Shown here: one piece after another, positions 24,721-37,050 of the stretch
Numbering within the stretch: the first letter of the stretch is position 1
Layout: the number at the start of each line of letters is the position of its first letter
Source of the DNA: Takakia lepidozioides
Lineage: Eukaryota > Streptophyta > Takakiopsida > Takakiales > Takakiaceae
Reading direction: 5' to 3'
DNA length: 64,000 nt
NCBI GenBank assembly: GCA_030704615.1
Contig: CM060734.1
Coordinates: 34,860,042-34,924,041, forward strand
Program-made: the position numbers and the translations under genes
The notes under the pieces: model-generated
Databases searched by the model: none
What the model saw: only the letters and a program-made list of their open reading frames with translations
Told to the model about the DNA's origin: nothing

Positions 24721-27700
24721 AAGGGCAAGCAGGTCTCTACCTGTCACCTGGCTCACAAAACTATTGCAGCCACCTACTTTCGGAGCAAATTGTAGCCAGA
24801 CCCTCTGTTTCAGTTGGAACACTTGAATTGTCCATTTGCCATACTCAAGGTCTCCCTCCTATCTTCCTAAGATGGCTGCGAAATAATCCTTGCCGAGTTT
24901 CAAAACAATGCCCATTGTACTGTTCCCTGGAGCTGCGTGATTGGCAGCAACATTTGAACCTTCACCAAATTGTGCTCGACCTTGTAATCATGGCAGTTAC
25001 CTTTGGCACCCAAGAGGGGTCAACAATCGGGCAATGGTCAGGTGCATATGTCTGAACTCTGGCAATCTTGGAATTCTCTGTGAGAACTACCTGTGGGCAG
25101 CTAAGCAGCCGTAGCTTTAACCATTCTGGCACATAAGCCAGGCTACAGCTACTAAAGCTCCAAGGATATTTCGTGTAAAAACCCTTAACAGATTACAGAT
25201 AGAAACAGTCAGGATAGATTTAGGCCGATTTGTGCGAGAGAGAGAATAAGCATTAATTCAGGACCACAAATACAATCTAGTCCACGGAACATTGTTATGA
25301 CACCTTGTCACAAGTGCCCTATCGACAAAGCCCAAGCCTCACCTTATCGAACCTGCTGTCACACCACAGTGAAGGAAACCTCCTTAGCTCATTGCTCCCC
25401 TGTCTGCAAGAAAATGAGAACTTTGCCAGCTTCCAATGGTGCTAGTTCTTAAACATAGAAGTTTGGCGGTTCCCACCTGGGTCATATTGAGGAATAATGT
25501 TGTATATTTTCCATAATGTTGAGGAATTGTTTTGTAGGACTCCCATAAACTTTCTCTCTCTCTCTTCTCCGCCAACTGGGCGGGGGTCTATGGCCACAAG
25601 GCTTCGGTAAACAATGTACATTCTCTATCTCTACCACACTGACCAGCCACATGTATCAGGTGTTTGTCGCACTGTGAGCTAAAGCTTTTATTCTAGCGTG
25701 ATATCTCTTATCAACATTCCTCAATCCCCTGTAACTAGATTGCTGTTGGCTGCGATAGATCACTAAGCTGTGTTCTGACTGTTTTCCCCTACTCTGATCG
25801 TTAGAAATCTCCCTAATTACTCCAGGAGGAATGATATTCAGTGTCACTTTACGTTGAAGCGTTGGTCAGAGCAAGCGTTCGCTGGAATGGATTAATAATG
25901 CATCCTGCTCTGCCCTTTATACTGGGGTCGCTAGAGTATAACCTGCGTACGTCGGAGTGATCTAGGCTGCGCTTATCGTTGAGCTATCCCAGCCAAAGCT
26001 ACAACTTGAGGAAGTTCCTTATGATCACAGAGGAGTGTAATGGACACCTGTGGTACTGAAACTGTTGTAAAATTCCTCCTTTCCAATTGCTTGCGGCCAA
26101 AGCCCGTGGGATACCCTGTTGTTGTTAAGCTCACTCCTTAATGCACGGTGTCAGTGTCACTGTGGCCTCTCCGGAACAGTGGAGAGTGACAAACTAACAT
26201 CTGAATATCTGTACCCTTCTGCGGTTCCATGGAGGTTGTGGAGGCGCACACTCATGACTCGGAAGAGTCTAATCGCCATGGGGGCCAATTCACCTCCACA
26301 GCGTGGCCCGTAAATCTGCTGCATGCTGTGCGGCTTCCCGCCCGTTCAGAAGACAGGCATTTGGGTATGCCTCTCCTTCTGCGCCACCCTTGCATAACGC
26401 ACTGCCATCCCCGTGCCTCTGAAAATACGTAGAACATGTATTAACGTCCACAGCGACTCGCTCTAGCCTTTATGGAACTGCGAACTTCTTTCAGAGAACA
26501 CCCAAGTCAGAGGAAGAGGGAATCACAATTCAAAGAGAGAAAGAGCAGGTATCCGTGGTGTCAAACAACAATGGAGCTGTGAAGCCACCACGCTATGGCG
26601 AGCGTGGATGAATAGTCATCATCCACACTGCACATTCATGGGGCAGGTTTGATAAGCCCTACACGCAGATGCAGACACCCCATGTGTGTTGGATTGCTTG
26701 CTTTGCATTGCTGCAAGGATGGCAAGCTGCTCAGGCGCTATCCTAAGCGAGAATGGAGAGTCCAGATCCTATGTTCTGTCTTCTGAATGTGCGGGAAACC
26801 TCACATCATGCTTTTCCCAGACTGTGGAGCTGAAATGGGTACCCAGCTTGGCGATGCCACCGGACCCCGGACTTTTGCGAGTGATGGTTCCCCACCCTCG
26901 AGAGATTCCGCAGAAAGGTACACAGGTAAGTGTATTCCCTTAACTTTTGTGGGTCTCTAGAGTTTACACTGTGTGCCTCTGATGAGCTATCTAGTGTCAG
27001 TCAGCAGAAACTCCACTCATCTTGGTAGAAGAATTTCCCCTTAGGTTCACACACACGAGTGTAATTGACATCCTTGGGAGAGAGATGGGTACTTGGTATG
27101 TTGTCACGAAAACCCGGGGCAATTTACAAGCGGTGCAAGCATTTTGAGCTCATTCCTGAATGCAGATTGCTGGATATCACAGATGTGACACACATTGCTA
27201 CGTGCAGTTTAGAGCGACAATCGCCAGTTGCACCGAGGGATGAACAAAGGGCAGAGACATATGTACCAATTAACTGTTCCCAGCGAATGTTGGCTATTAC
27301 GACGCCTCGAGCGAATAGTCTCCGCGGATATAGAGTCTCCCGGGGGCCAGTTGAGTTTCTACCAAGGTATGCAAAATCAGCTCACTAATGCCATAGGTCG
27401 TTCACAGCCACCGACAACCTGGTTACAAGGAATTGGGTGTACATGTGAGGGAGGGTATAGACATATACTATACTTATTCAGCACTGCTGACTGTAATACT
27501 GACTGTGATTGCGAGACATACCTGGCTTTACACACCAGGGCGGAGACAGAGAGGAAAGAGTTTAATTTTTTGAAATCCTAGGCCCGCATCCTTAAGAATA
27601 CCCATGTGAATTAGGAGCTCTGACAGATCTATAGCTAAGCACCAGCACTTCCCAATGGAGACCGAGCAAGTGGAAGCCAATTTTATCTTTGGCACAAAAA

Positions 27701-28082
27701 AGCAGCTGAAGCGATCCTTGCGTTTTGCTGCCAGTAGCATTTAAGAGTAGGCTGTCTATGTGAGGCTTTGGTTTAAGCAATGGTTGCTCATCTGCCCATT
27801 GGTTGTATTCCTAGGAAAGTCCAAGATCGGCAGACTTCTGACATAAACGCACAAACTGGGTTCTTTAGGGATTGGTTAACTCTCGCCTGTTGAAAGTACA
27901 GCTCGCCGACATAATACAATGTGGACTCCAATCTGGATGTGGTTATAATATACATTCTAGGCCGAGAGACAACGGGTATTGTTTCCAAATACAAGGGTTC
28001 CAACGCAGACAGATCGAATAGGTACAGTTTTTTCTCAAAGTAGGTAGCCGCAGTTTTGTAACCCTGTTTTACATGTAGGAAC
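24721..28082. repeat. Centre of a diverged inverted duplication: shared 5' flanks of the two PPR genes
   Basis: The reverse complement of the left half aligns in order with the right half. Bases 24,721-24,790 match 28,020-28,082 (CAAAGTAGGT then CCGCA/CTGCA and GTTTTGT). Bases 25,800-25,930 match 27,245-27,365 (AAAGGGCAGAG, CAGCGAA, CCTGG/CCGGG). Bases 25,515-25,580 match about 27,530-27,585 (GGCGGAG, AGAGAG, TCCTA). Bases 26,250-26,390 match 26,745-26,880 (CTGTCTTCTGAA, GCGGGAA, GTGGAG). Symmetry is around 26,560. No open frame here has a recognisable product; 5' UTR exons and promoters of both genes are the likely content. Confidence 0.7.
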
Positions 28083-30851
28083 ATGGAGAGATCTTTCTTT
28101 GAAGTATCTAGAAACTTTGAGAATGTAAGGCTTGTGACCAATATTTCTGATGCATGCAGGATGGCAGGGTTGAATCAGGCACAATTGATTGGATCAGGAA
28201 TTTCCAGCATTTCCACTGCTTGCAAATCAGGACCAACAGAGGGAGTCAACAAGAACTCTTCTGGCACTTGTTGGGATGTGAGAACCGTAGCTAATGCAAA
28301 ACAACTGAAGGAGGTGCTGCATATTTTGAACAAACAAGTCTTTTTGGCAGACTCCAGTACGTATGTCTGTCTCTTGCAGGAGTGCATCAAAAGTAAAGAC
28401 CTGAAATTGGGAAAGAAGGTGCACTCCCACATCATCCAAAGTGGATTTAAGCCAAACACCTTCCTACTCAATACCCTTGTGAATATGCATGCAAAGTGCG
28501 GAAGCATGGTGGATGCAAGGAACGTGTTTGACAAGATGTGTGAGCGAGATGTGTTTACGTGGACTACAATGATGGCTGGGTATGTAAAGCATGGATGTGG
28601 TGGGGAGGCTTTCCAGATCTATGATTCAATGAGACAGGAAAGGATGATGCCCAACAGAGTCACGTTTATTTGCATTCTCAAGGCATGTGCCAGCCTAGGA
28701 GCCCTGGAAAAGGGCAAAGAGGTCCATGCAGATATCATTAAAGCTGGAATTGCACCAGATGTCATTCTGGAGACTGCCCTTGTTGACATGTATGCTAAAT
28801 GTGGGAACATGAAGGATGCCCATCAAGTGTTTGATAATATGGCTCAACAAGATGTGGTATCATGGAATGCGATGATTAGAGGATATTCTCACCATGGGTA
28901 TGGTAGGGAGGGTTTCGAGATGTATGAGAAGATGATACAGGAAGGGGTGACACCCACCAAGATCACATTCATTTGTGTTCTGAATGCTTGTGCCAGTCTG
29001 GCAGCCCTGGACAAGGGCAAAGAGGTCCATGCTCACATAATCAAGAGTGGAATTGGATTAGATGTCATTCTGGAGACTACACTTGCGGACATGTATGCCA
29101 AATGTGGGAATATGAAGGATGCATGTCAGTTGTTCAACAATATGGCTCAACGTAGTGTGGTCTCTTGGAATGTGATGATTGCAGGATATGGTCAGCATGG
29201 ACGTGGGAGGGAGGCTTTGGCGATGTATCAGCAATTGGTGCGAGAAGGTGTGATACCTGACAAGGTCACATTTATTTGCACTTTAAATGCATGTGCCAGC
29301 CTAGAAGCCCTGGAGAAGGGCAAAGAGGTCCATGCTGACATCAGCAAGAGTGGAGTTGTGCCAGACATCATTCTAGAGAATACGCTTATTAACATGTACG
29401 CGAAATGCGGGAGTGTAAAGGATGCACGTCAAGTGTTTGGTAATATTGCTGAACGAAATGTGGCTTCATGGAATGTGATGATCACAGGATATGCTCAGCA
29501 TGGGTATGGGAGGGAGGCTTTCGAGATGTATGAGCAAATGATGCAGGAGGGGGTGATGCCTGATAAGGTCACATTTATTTGTGTTCTCAATGTGTGTGCT
29601 AGCCTGGCAGAGCTTGAAAAGGGCAAAGGTGTTCATGCTGATTGTATTCAAGCTGGAATTGCACCAGATATCATTCTTGAAAGTGCCCTTGTAGACATGT
29701 ATGCCAAATGTGGGAGCCTAAAGGATGCACGTGAAGTGTTCAACAATATGGCTGAACGAAATGTGGTTACATGGAATGCGATGATCACAGGATATGCCCA
29801 GAATGGGTGTGGTGAGGAGGCTTTCATGATGTATGAGCGAATGATACGGGAAAGGGTGATGCCTGACAAGGTCACGTTCACTTGTGCTCTCAATATATGT
29901 GCCAGCTTGGCAGATCTGGAACATGGCCAAGAGGTCTATGCTGACATTCTCAAAGCTGGAATTGGACTAGATATCATTCTTGAGACTGCCCTAGTAGATA
30001 TGTATGCAAAATGTGGGAGGGTTAAAGATGCACGGGAGGTGTTTGACACTATGGCTCAACGAAATGTGGTTTCATGGAGTGTGATGATAGCAGGATATAC
30101 GCAGATTGGGTGCGGTCAAGACGCTTTAAAAATGTATGAGCAAATGATACAGGAAGGGGTGACACCTGACAAGGTCACCTTCATTTGTGTTCTCAATACC
30201 TGTGCCAGCCTGGCAGCTCTGGAAAAGGGCCAAGAGGTCCATGCTGACATCATCAAAGCTGGTATTGGACCAGATAGCATTCTAGAGACTTCCCTTCTAG
30301 ACATGTATGCCAAATGTGGGAGCATAAAAGATGCGCGTCAAGTGTTTGACAACATCAGTAAAGGCGATGTTGTCTCATGGAGTTCAATGATTGCAGGATA
30401 TGGTCAGCATGGGTGTGGTAGAGAAGCACTCCAACTATTTGAACAAATGCAACAGGAAGGCTTGAAGCCAAACAGTATCACGTTTTTAGGTCTTCTCTCT
30501 GCATGCAGCCATGAAGGTCTGGTAGATGAAGGCCGTCACTACTTCAACTCCATGAGTTGTGATCATGGCCTGAGTCCTAGAATGGAGCATTTTAGCTGCA
30601 TGGTGGGCCTTCTTGGCCGTGCAGGACGATTGGATGAGGCAGAAGATTTCATCAACAAAATCCCAAATGAACCGTGTGCTTCCGTGTGGGGGGCCTTGCT
30701 TGGTGCCTGCAGGATTCATGGTGATGTGAAGCTAGCAGAACGTGTGGCGAAATGCCTTATCCAGTTGGATCCAAGTGCATGCTGCAGCATGAGTTCTGCT
30801 ATCACATATCTATTCAGCTTTGGGCAGGTAGACAATCATGCAAAGGTGTGA
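28083..30851 (+). CDS. PLS-class PPR protein, paralogue of the minus-strand PPR gene, lacking E+ and DYW
   Basis: An intronless open frame of 922 aa; an internal start at 28,161 (MAGLNQ, preceded by an acceptor-like TGCAG) would give 896 aa. It has about eight P-L-S blocks of roughly 101 residues, nearly identical to each other ([33 protein letters not shown]) and to those of the gene at 22-24.7 kb. It runs into the E domain as far as KCLIQLDPS (about 30,775), then diverges abruptly into an unrelated 20-odd residue tail and stops. The rest of E, the PG box and the deaminase are absent, and no remnant is visible downstream. It may bind RNA and recruit a DYW protein in trans, or be a decaying duplicate. 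Head-to-head orientation with its paralogue reflects an inverted duplication. Confidence 0.88.
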   Translation: MERSFFEVSRNFENVRLVTNISDACRMAGLNQAQLIGSGISSISTACKSGPTEGVNKNSSGTCWDVRTVANAKQLKEVLHILNKQVFLADSSTYVCLLQECIKSKDLKLGKKVHSHIIQSGFKPNTFLLNTLVNMHAKCGSMVDARNVFDKMCERDVFTWTTMMAGYVKHGCGGEAFQIYDSMRQERMMPNRVTFICILKACASLGALEKGKEVHADIIKAGIAPDVILETALVDMYAKCGNMKDAHQVFDNMAQQDVVSWNAMIRGYSHHGYGREGFEMYEKMIQEGVTPTKITFICVLNACASLAALDKGKEVHAHIIKSGIGLDVILETTLADMYAKCGNMKDACQLFNNMAQRSVVSWNVMIAGYGQHGRGREALAMYQQLVREGVIPDKVTFICTLNACASLEALEKGKEVHADISKSGVVPDIILENTLINMYAKCGSVKDARQVFGNIAERNVASWNVMITGYAQHGYGREAFEMYEQMMQEGVMPDKVTFICVLNVCASLAELEKGKGVHADCIQAGIAPDIILESALVDMYAKCGSLKDAREVFNNMAERNVVTWNAMITGYAQNGCGEEAFMMYERMIRERVMPDKVTFTCALNICASLADLEHGQEVYADILKAGIGLDIILETALVDMYAKCGRVKDAREVFDTMAQRNVVSWSVMIAGYTQIGCGQDALKMYEQMIQEGVTPDKVTFICVLNTCASLAALEKGQEVHADIIKAGIGPDSILETSLLDMYAKCGSIKDARQVFDNISKGDVVSWSSMIAGYGQHGCGREALQLFEQMQQEGLKPNSITFLGLLSACSHEGLVDEGRHYFNSMSCDHGLSPRMEHFSCMVGLLGRAGRLDEAEDFINKIPNEPCASVWGALLGACRIHGDVKLAERVAKCLIQLDPSACCSMSSAITYLFSFGQVDNHAKV

Positions 30852-30885
30852 AAAATGAGGTAGAACTTGGAAATATATTTTAATT

Positions 30886-30891
30886 AATAAA
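30886..30891 (+). promoter_or_regulatory. Candidate polyadenylation signal AATAAA
   Basis: AATAAA lies 35 bases after the stop codon of the DYW-less PPR gene in a very AT-rich stretch. Position and sequence fit a 3' processing signal, though such hexamers also occur by chance in AT-rich DNA. Confidence 0.3.
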
Positions 30892-32668
30892 TATAATATT
30901 CCACGTGGATGGGGAGAGTGCACGTTGTTCCTTTTCTTTTGTCTGGACCAAGAAGATTGCGCCAAAAGTACGTGCCATGTAAGCATATTGGCCTGCTTTG
31001 GTCTTTTGGGCTTGGTCCCTAGTGTAATTTTCGGCCCTCGACCAATAAGAATGCTCAATTTCCACTTGGTCTTGGTCTTGGTCCCTAGTGTAAAGTGGCC
31101 CTTACTTGATTGGCAGGAGGAACAGTTCTACTTTTACCATCACACTAGAGGACGTTGGAATTTGCTTTTGGACTCATTGGCTTGCCTCCTAATATGCCTA
31201 TCTGTACCCTCTGTTCGTAGTTCATCCTGTAAATCATTGGACCAGCAGTTGTTGTAAAGGCCAAATTGGCCAAGATGATGTTTGTTCTGTATCGATTGCA
31301 TGAAGGGAGTGCGGAGATGTTATTCGGCTTCAACTTTTTAAGCAAACAACATCTCAATTAGTGAATGCAGCAGCCAGTACGTCCTTCCAGCAAACAGTCT
31401 ATGGTGAGGATCAGTTACAGGTTCATACTTGATTCAAACGGCAGTCCAAGGTGGTTCATTGGACGAATGGTAATCTTAGCACAAACAGCATTAGCTCCTA
31501 TTATTCTTTTTCTTTAAAAAAAAAAAGGGAAACAACCAAGAGCAACAACTCAAAAGTTGGGCCCCTTCATTACTGTAAGGAAAAGATTCAGGGGGAGAAG
31601 ATTATATAATGCATACCACAGAAGCAGGATTTGAAACCAAGATCATTTTTGTACACTCAGTGCTCTATACAACTGGAACTACCGAAAATGATGCTCAACT
31701 TTTAGACGCCAGCCTACTTTCATGTTATACTTGCCTCTACCGACCAACCAACTCTCACATAAGAAAGTTACACTCTGGAACAGGGAGCATACAACAAAAC
31801 AAGGGCTCCTAGCCTGAGATATATCGCGGGAATGACAAGAGATCACAGGTTGAGAGATGAATCACCAGAGCTTCTTCAGCAGTAGCCCTCATTTTAGGCT
31901 CATACATGTGCAAATGCTTGGTTAATTCCAACAAAAACACGGAGAGAAGCTTCTGGGGGCATAAAAGTCCCCCCAATGCCAACTTTTGGAGTGATATCTC
32001 GGGCCACTACAGGTAATTTCTCACTCAATACCCAGCTTAGAAATAACGGGTTTCATGCGGGAAGCCCTACTTCCCACCATCCATAATTCCTCGATTACCT
32101 TTTGGAGTCTCCATCATCGTCTAGACTCCCAAAAGGGGCTGCCAAACATGGTCACCCATGCTCCCATCAGTGAAGTTAAGCATATTACAGCAAGATTGCA
32201 CAACCAAGATGAAAAAAAGATGGTTTGATGATGCCAGGTGTAATGTAGGGAGTTGTCGAGCTGAAGTTATAGGAATGTCTAGCCCAACTCCATCCAAACA
32301 TAGAAGAGGCCAAGATTGAAAGTAACCTGTTCTATATAAAGACCAGAAACTTAATTCAAAACCACTCCGCAGCCCTGACAAATATTGAACTTGGTGCAAC
32401 GACCAAAAACCACCAAAGCTAAAGAGTGGTACAAACTGGATCATATCCACTCCTGTCATAACAATAAAAAGAAGAAGAAAACTAAACTGGCCCCACCACC
32501 TCTGTAATTTTGGGGTTGATGACCACCTTTTATATTTAAGACGAGTTAAAAGCCCACATCAGCGCAACTGTATTTGATATGAGCTTGTTGGGAGTAACGA
32601 GGAGAACCTAAAGCAAGGGAGATAGGATCGTGAAACTTACTTGGTGAAGGGATGGAGTGCCAAACTGT
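30892..32668. other. Intergenic between convergent PPR and PP2C genes
   Basis: No gene is supported. It holds the SINE at 31.56-31.69 kb (separate entry) and presumably the 3' UTR of the PP2C gene nearest 32.67 kb. Open frames are at most 112 codons and unrecognised. Confidence 0.4.
31555..31690 (-). mobile_element. tRNA-derived SINE (family shared with 63.5 kb)
   Basis: On the minus strand a degenerate A box (GTAGTTCCAGTTGTATAGAGC, read from 31,683 downward; first 20 bases similar to tRNA) is followed by a B-box-like GGTTTCAAATCCTGC (31,638-31,624). The tail contains GGGCCCCTTCATTACTG reversed at 31,559-31,575. The copy near 63,510-63,690 has the same order, orientation and tail (GGGAGCCCCTTAATTAC), which is why I treat both as one SINE family. 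Confidence 0.5.
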
Positions 32669-35600
32669 TCAACTTTCATCTGTTGACACCGAAGGAGCAC
32701 CGGCAATGGTCTTGAGCTGTACAATGATAACACTCATATTGTCGCAGCCTTCAATGCCCACAGTGCTAGGTGCCAAGCAGTGATCTAGGAGGGCCTCACA
32801 AATGTACGACAATGATTTGGCCTGCCATCCATGTTGGCGGATCATTATGTAGAGATATAGGGAGGGAAGGAACGATCACTGCTAGGTCCCAATTTGCATC
32901 TCATGGACGCAGCAGTACAAAGTGGGTAATCCTTCTAGCAAACCTACAGGGTGTAAGAACTAATTACATAAGCACACATCAAACACATCCTGAGAGCCAT
33001 CTTGAGCCATCCGAAGCTCTTCTACGATTCATCAACAGCAAGGAGGGCATCAATGTATGCATAGAAAACCAAACACAAAACTGACATAACCCCTTTGGAC
33101 ACTACAAAACTGGAGGGATAAAATCCATACCATTGGAAGTTGCTGATGCACAAAGTTGACCACACCTTGACTAGACATTACATCCCTGTTTCCAGCCAAT
33201 CAAAATAGAGCTGATGATAAGAAATCCTCTTGGCTACTCTTGCCTACTCCTGGATTACTGCTGTGCCACCAACCATTGCTTAATGAAGACACAAGTTGAG
33301 CAGAAAGGAGAAATTCTTTGGGTATTCAATGCCGGCCTTCAAATATGCAATGTGGCAGACACAGCCCCGCCCACTCCATACCATAAGCTTTCTCTATCTT
33401 GTTTCTCCTTATCCAACACAGATTTTGTGTGAGTGCTTAACTTAATGCATACATGGCACAGGGGATAGAGGGGATATACCAGATTCCGTCACAGGCCAGT
33501 ACTAAGAACTCATCACCATCTTGAAGTTCAACCTGTCACAATAACCCAATAACCCCCAGAAGACAAAACAACAATCAATACCCCCAGCACCCACTCCTGA
33601 ACAGGCCATAAACAGATGTCGGATACAGTGTTTATTTGAAAGTCAAAGCCTGTACCAGACTGGAAAACTCACTGGGTTTGCAACAATGATGTAATCTACA
33701 ACATTATTGCAGATGTGGTCAAGGCGGCAATTGCTCCCATAAATTTTATTGTTTGTGTCATTCTCCCTTTCGTAAGGCCAGCCAAACAGAGGGAAACCTT
33801 GTCCAGAGACCTCATGTACAATGTGCAGATCTGTAATTCAGCTTAACTTGTGCAGTAGGGTCCTGATAAAACTCATACTGCACAAATATAACACACCAAT
33901 GTCCTGCAGACAGGTTCTTTCACTCTGGGCCCACCCTTGACCTGATGAACATCTCTGCATTTCTTTCTCACTCTTGCAACCAGCAAATAGTGAGCAAAGA
34001 AAGTAAGCAAGAAACAGCATAGAGGGTACCCACATGTTTCAAATCAGGGAAGGCAGTCACAATCTGCTTTTCAGGAGACAAAGCCTGACACTTGAACTCT
34101 ATGTCACCTGCATTCACATATTTACTCAACCAATTGAGTTTGCAACAACTAACATTGAGGCTGAAGGAGGCTGGATTTAGACAGTGTCTCCATTCAACAG
34201 GTTGTCCACATAACAAAAAGTTCCTCTCAAGTACAGAACACTTTCTGATTCATTGAAACTCTACTCATACTCCTATGTGTATCATCCCCACAGAAAGGTC
34301 TGCAGGTGGTCTCCCCCTCCACATGGTCAGAAGTAAAATAGAGTGACACACAATGGCACAAACATACTCTAAAGAAAACTTGCAAATCAAAGAAAGCATT
34401 ATCCAACAAACCCATGCACAGTTTCTTCCCCTGGGAAGTCACCGTATCACAACTCACCTATGGCTCTAGTGAGATTCAGACTGCCATTAACGCGCCCACC
34501 ATGAATGAATCCACCAGCCATCAGAATCCTTCCTTTCTCATGCTCTAGCTCCGGCTTGTGATCTATAGACAAATCGACTGCCTGTTGAGTTCAGAAAGCC
34601 ACAAAACGCTGGATCACTGACCACACACTAGCACAATTTGTCCAGTTTATGTGCCATCACCCTTTTACCAATCTAACCTGGCACTTTTCTCTCTCCCCAG
34701 CAGAAGAAGCTATGTACTATACCTTGCCATGGCGGGACATGATACAGCGTGAGTCGCCAGCGTTGGCCACCACTACATAGTTACCATGAATCAGTGCTAC
34801 CACTGCTGTGCTCCCTGACGTTGGCCCCTCAAAGTCTGAATGTGGACCCTACAGTCAACCACAAACGTGCATGAAACAGCAATGCGACAGATACATGAGT
34901 CTGTAGCCTTGCAACATAACACATTCCTGGAATCAAAAGAAATACACTTTGCCAACTCCAACTCCAACTCCCTGGGCACCTTAACTGGATGCTCCACCTT
35001 TTTGTTCCTGGTAACTCTGGCCCTAGCAACCGTGCAAAGGAGACCCTGGCTGTAGGGTGGGGTTGAATCATTATGTAAAGGGTCTTCCTACCCTCTTGCA
35101 GAGCACTGAAGTTCACATTGATAGAATACCTCTGTACTACAAATTCACATGAATGTCGTTTTCTGGGGCTGGTGTGGCAATGGCGTTACGAGATCTCTTC
35201 CGGAGTCTTAAATCGCCATTGTTTCACTACATTGGACAGGCTAGCTCTGTGCAGATCTCAATTCAGGGGAAATGTTTTCTTTCACATTTCTCCCAGGGTA
35301 AAGAAGCTTTAGATAGAAAAAATGGAAGGCCGGCAATCATCTTCATAACCCCTACTGCACATGTTAGCCTTCTGCAGTGGTAGTGACCACCATGACACCT
35401 CTTCCGTTTCCACGTCTTTCCCATTTTATGATACTTCAAAACACTGGGTTTATGGCCACAAGCTACTGCAAGCAAAGTGTACTGAAAGTGAACCTATAGA
35501 TGGAGATAGGTTCACACCTCTACAGCATCCCAATCAGCATCATCAGTTTCCATGGGTCTACCATTACTGGAGTCATTCCCATCAGGACCCCTAGCTGCCA

Positions 35601-37019
35601 TTGGCTGGCCATGGACGCTGTCCCACATGCCACCAAACTTGCTTCCCTTCTCTCCAAAAACCGCAAGCTCCCTCCACCCTCGCTCGCCCCTCATCATCCC
35701 ATCCATACTGATGGCCGAAATGAACCACAGGGAACTCAGTGTTTAATGAAACAGAACAGTCAAAGAAATTTATATATCAACACTACTCATTTGTAACTTA
35801 GAAGCAACTAGTACCACAGCAGGTAACTAGTTGGGGGGCTTTTGATGTGAGAAAGCTCCGGCAAGTTCAGAGCATGGTTGCACACAGAAGAGAAAGATAA
35901 TGTACCTCCTAACTTTGCTTACCAGCGGACATAGATCCCATCCCTGTTTGGATGGGGAACAACCAGGGAGAAAGGGGGTAGGGCAATGTGGGGAGCAAAA
36001 AGAAGGCTACCCATCGTGGAAAAGTAACTGCAGAAGTCAGACCTACCTTTGAAATAAAGGTGATCTGGCCTTTACAGACTGGCTCCAGATCGCCCTTTAT
36101 TATGGCATGCACTTGAGGTGGAAATTCAAGATTCACCCCACAGCTCAGATCCAAGAACAGCCCTTTCAGCTTGTCATGAGCCTCAGATGGAGTAAAAAAT
36201 AGGTGCAGTGATGATCTAAAGCATGCAAAAGAGCATCTAGCTTGGAAGAATACCAACCATATTGCATCAAAAGACATCCATTATCTTCACCATTATGCCA
36301 ACTGATCAGGCATATGACTCTGGTACTCTTAGCCAGTTAAGTTACTGGTCTGGAGGTAATTGGACTCTTGTTGGTTTGCATTTAGCCTTACTGCCAATAC
36401 TGGCCAGACTCAAATATAGGAGAGAGGAAGTACTCACAATATTTGAGTCCAGCCTTCCTAGCCTTCTCAAATGTAGGAGAGAGAGAAAATGAATGTCCTC
36501 GTAAGATAGTGTTTGCTGTAGCCTTGTGGCCATGGGCCTCTGCCCAGTTTGAGCAGAACAAGAGGGAACAGACACTACCTTTGAGAGGGGCTCACTCCAG
36601 TAGAGGGACTTACCTTTGTGTAAACAACTGGTTTGGGATTTCCTCTAGAAAGCCCTTCACACCTTGTGTGTGTAAACTGCCCATCAACTAGACCCTAACA
36701 GGACCAGGCTTTAGGCCCAGCCTTGAGCTTTTGAAAAGTTGGTGAACAGAGGTGCAGGGACTATGTTCTCGATGGTCCTGAAGAGGGTTGCTCTCTGATG
36801 AGAATAACCCGGACATTGTATCAGAATATGGATATTTCTTCAGGCTGCCCGCACATCGGACATGGACAATCTCCCTTGCCTCGTTGCATCTGTTTATTGA
36901 TCAAAGATAGACTCCTTGCCCTGAGTTTAAATTTCAATCTAGTGCCAAGGGTAGGTAGGTCCTTCAGATCACCCGTGTCACAAGAAACAAGTTCAGAGAA
37001 GTCTTATGCCTAGCTGTGA

Positions 37020-37050
<31 letters not shown>

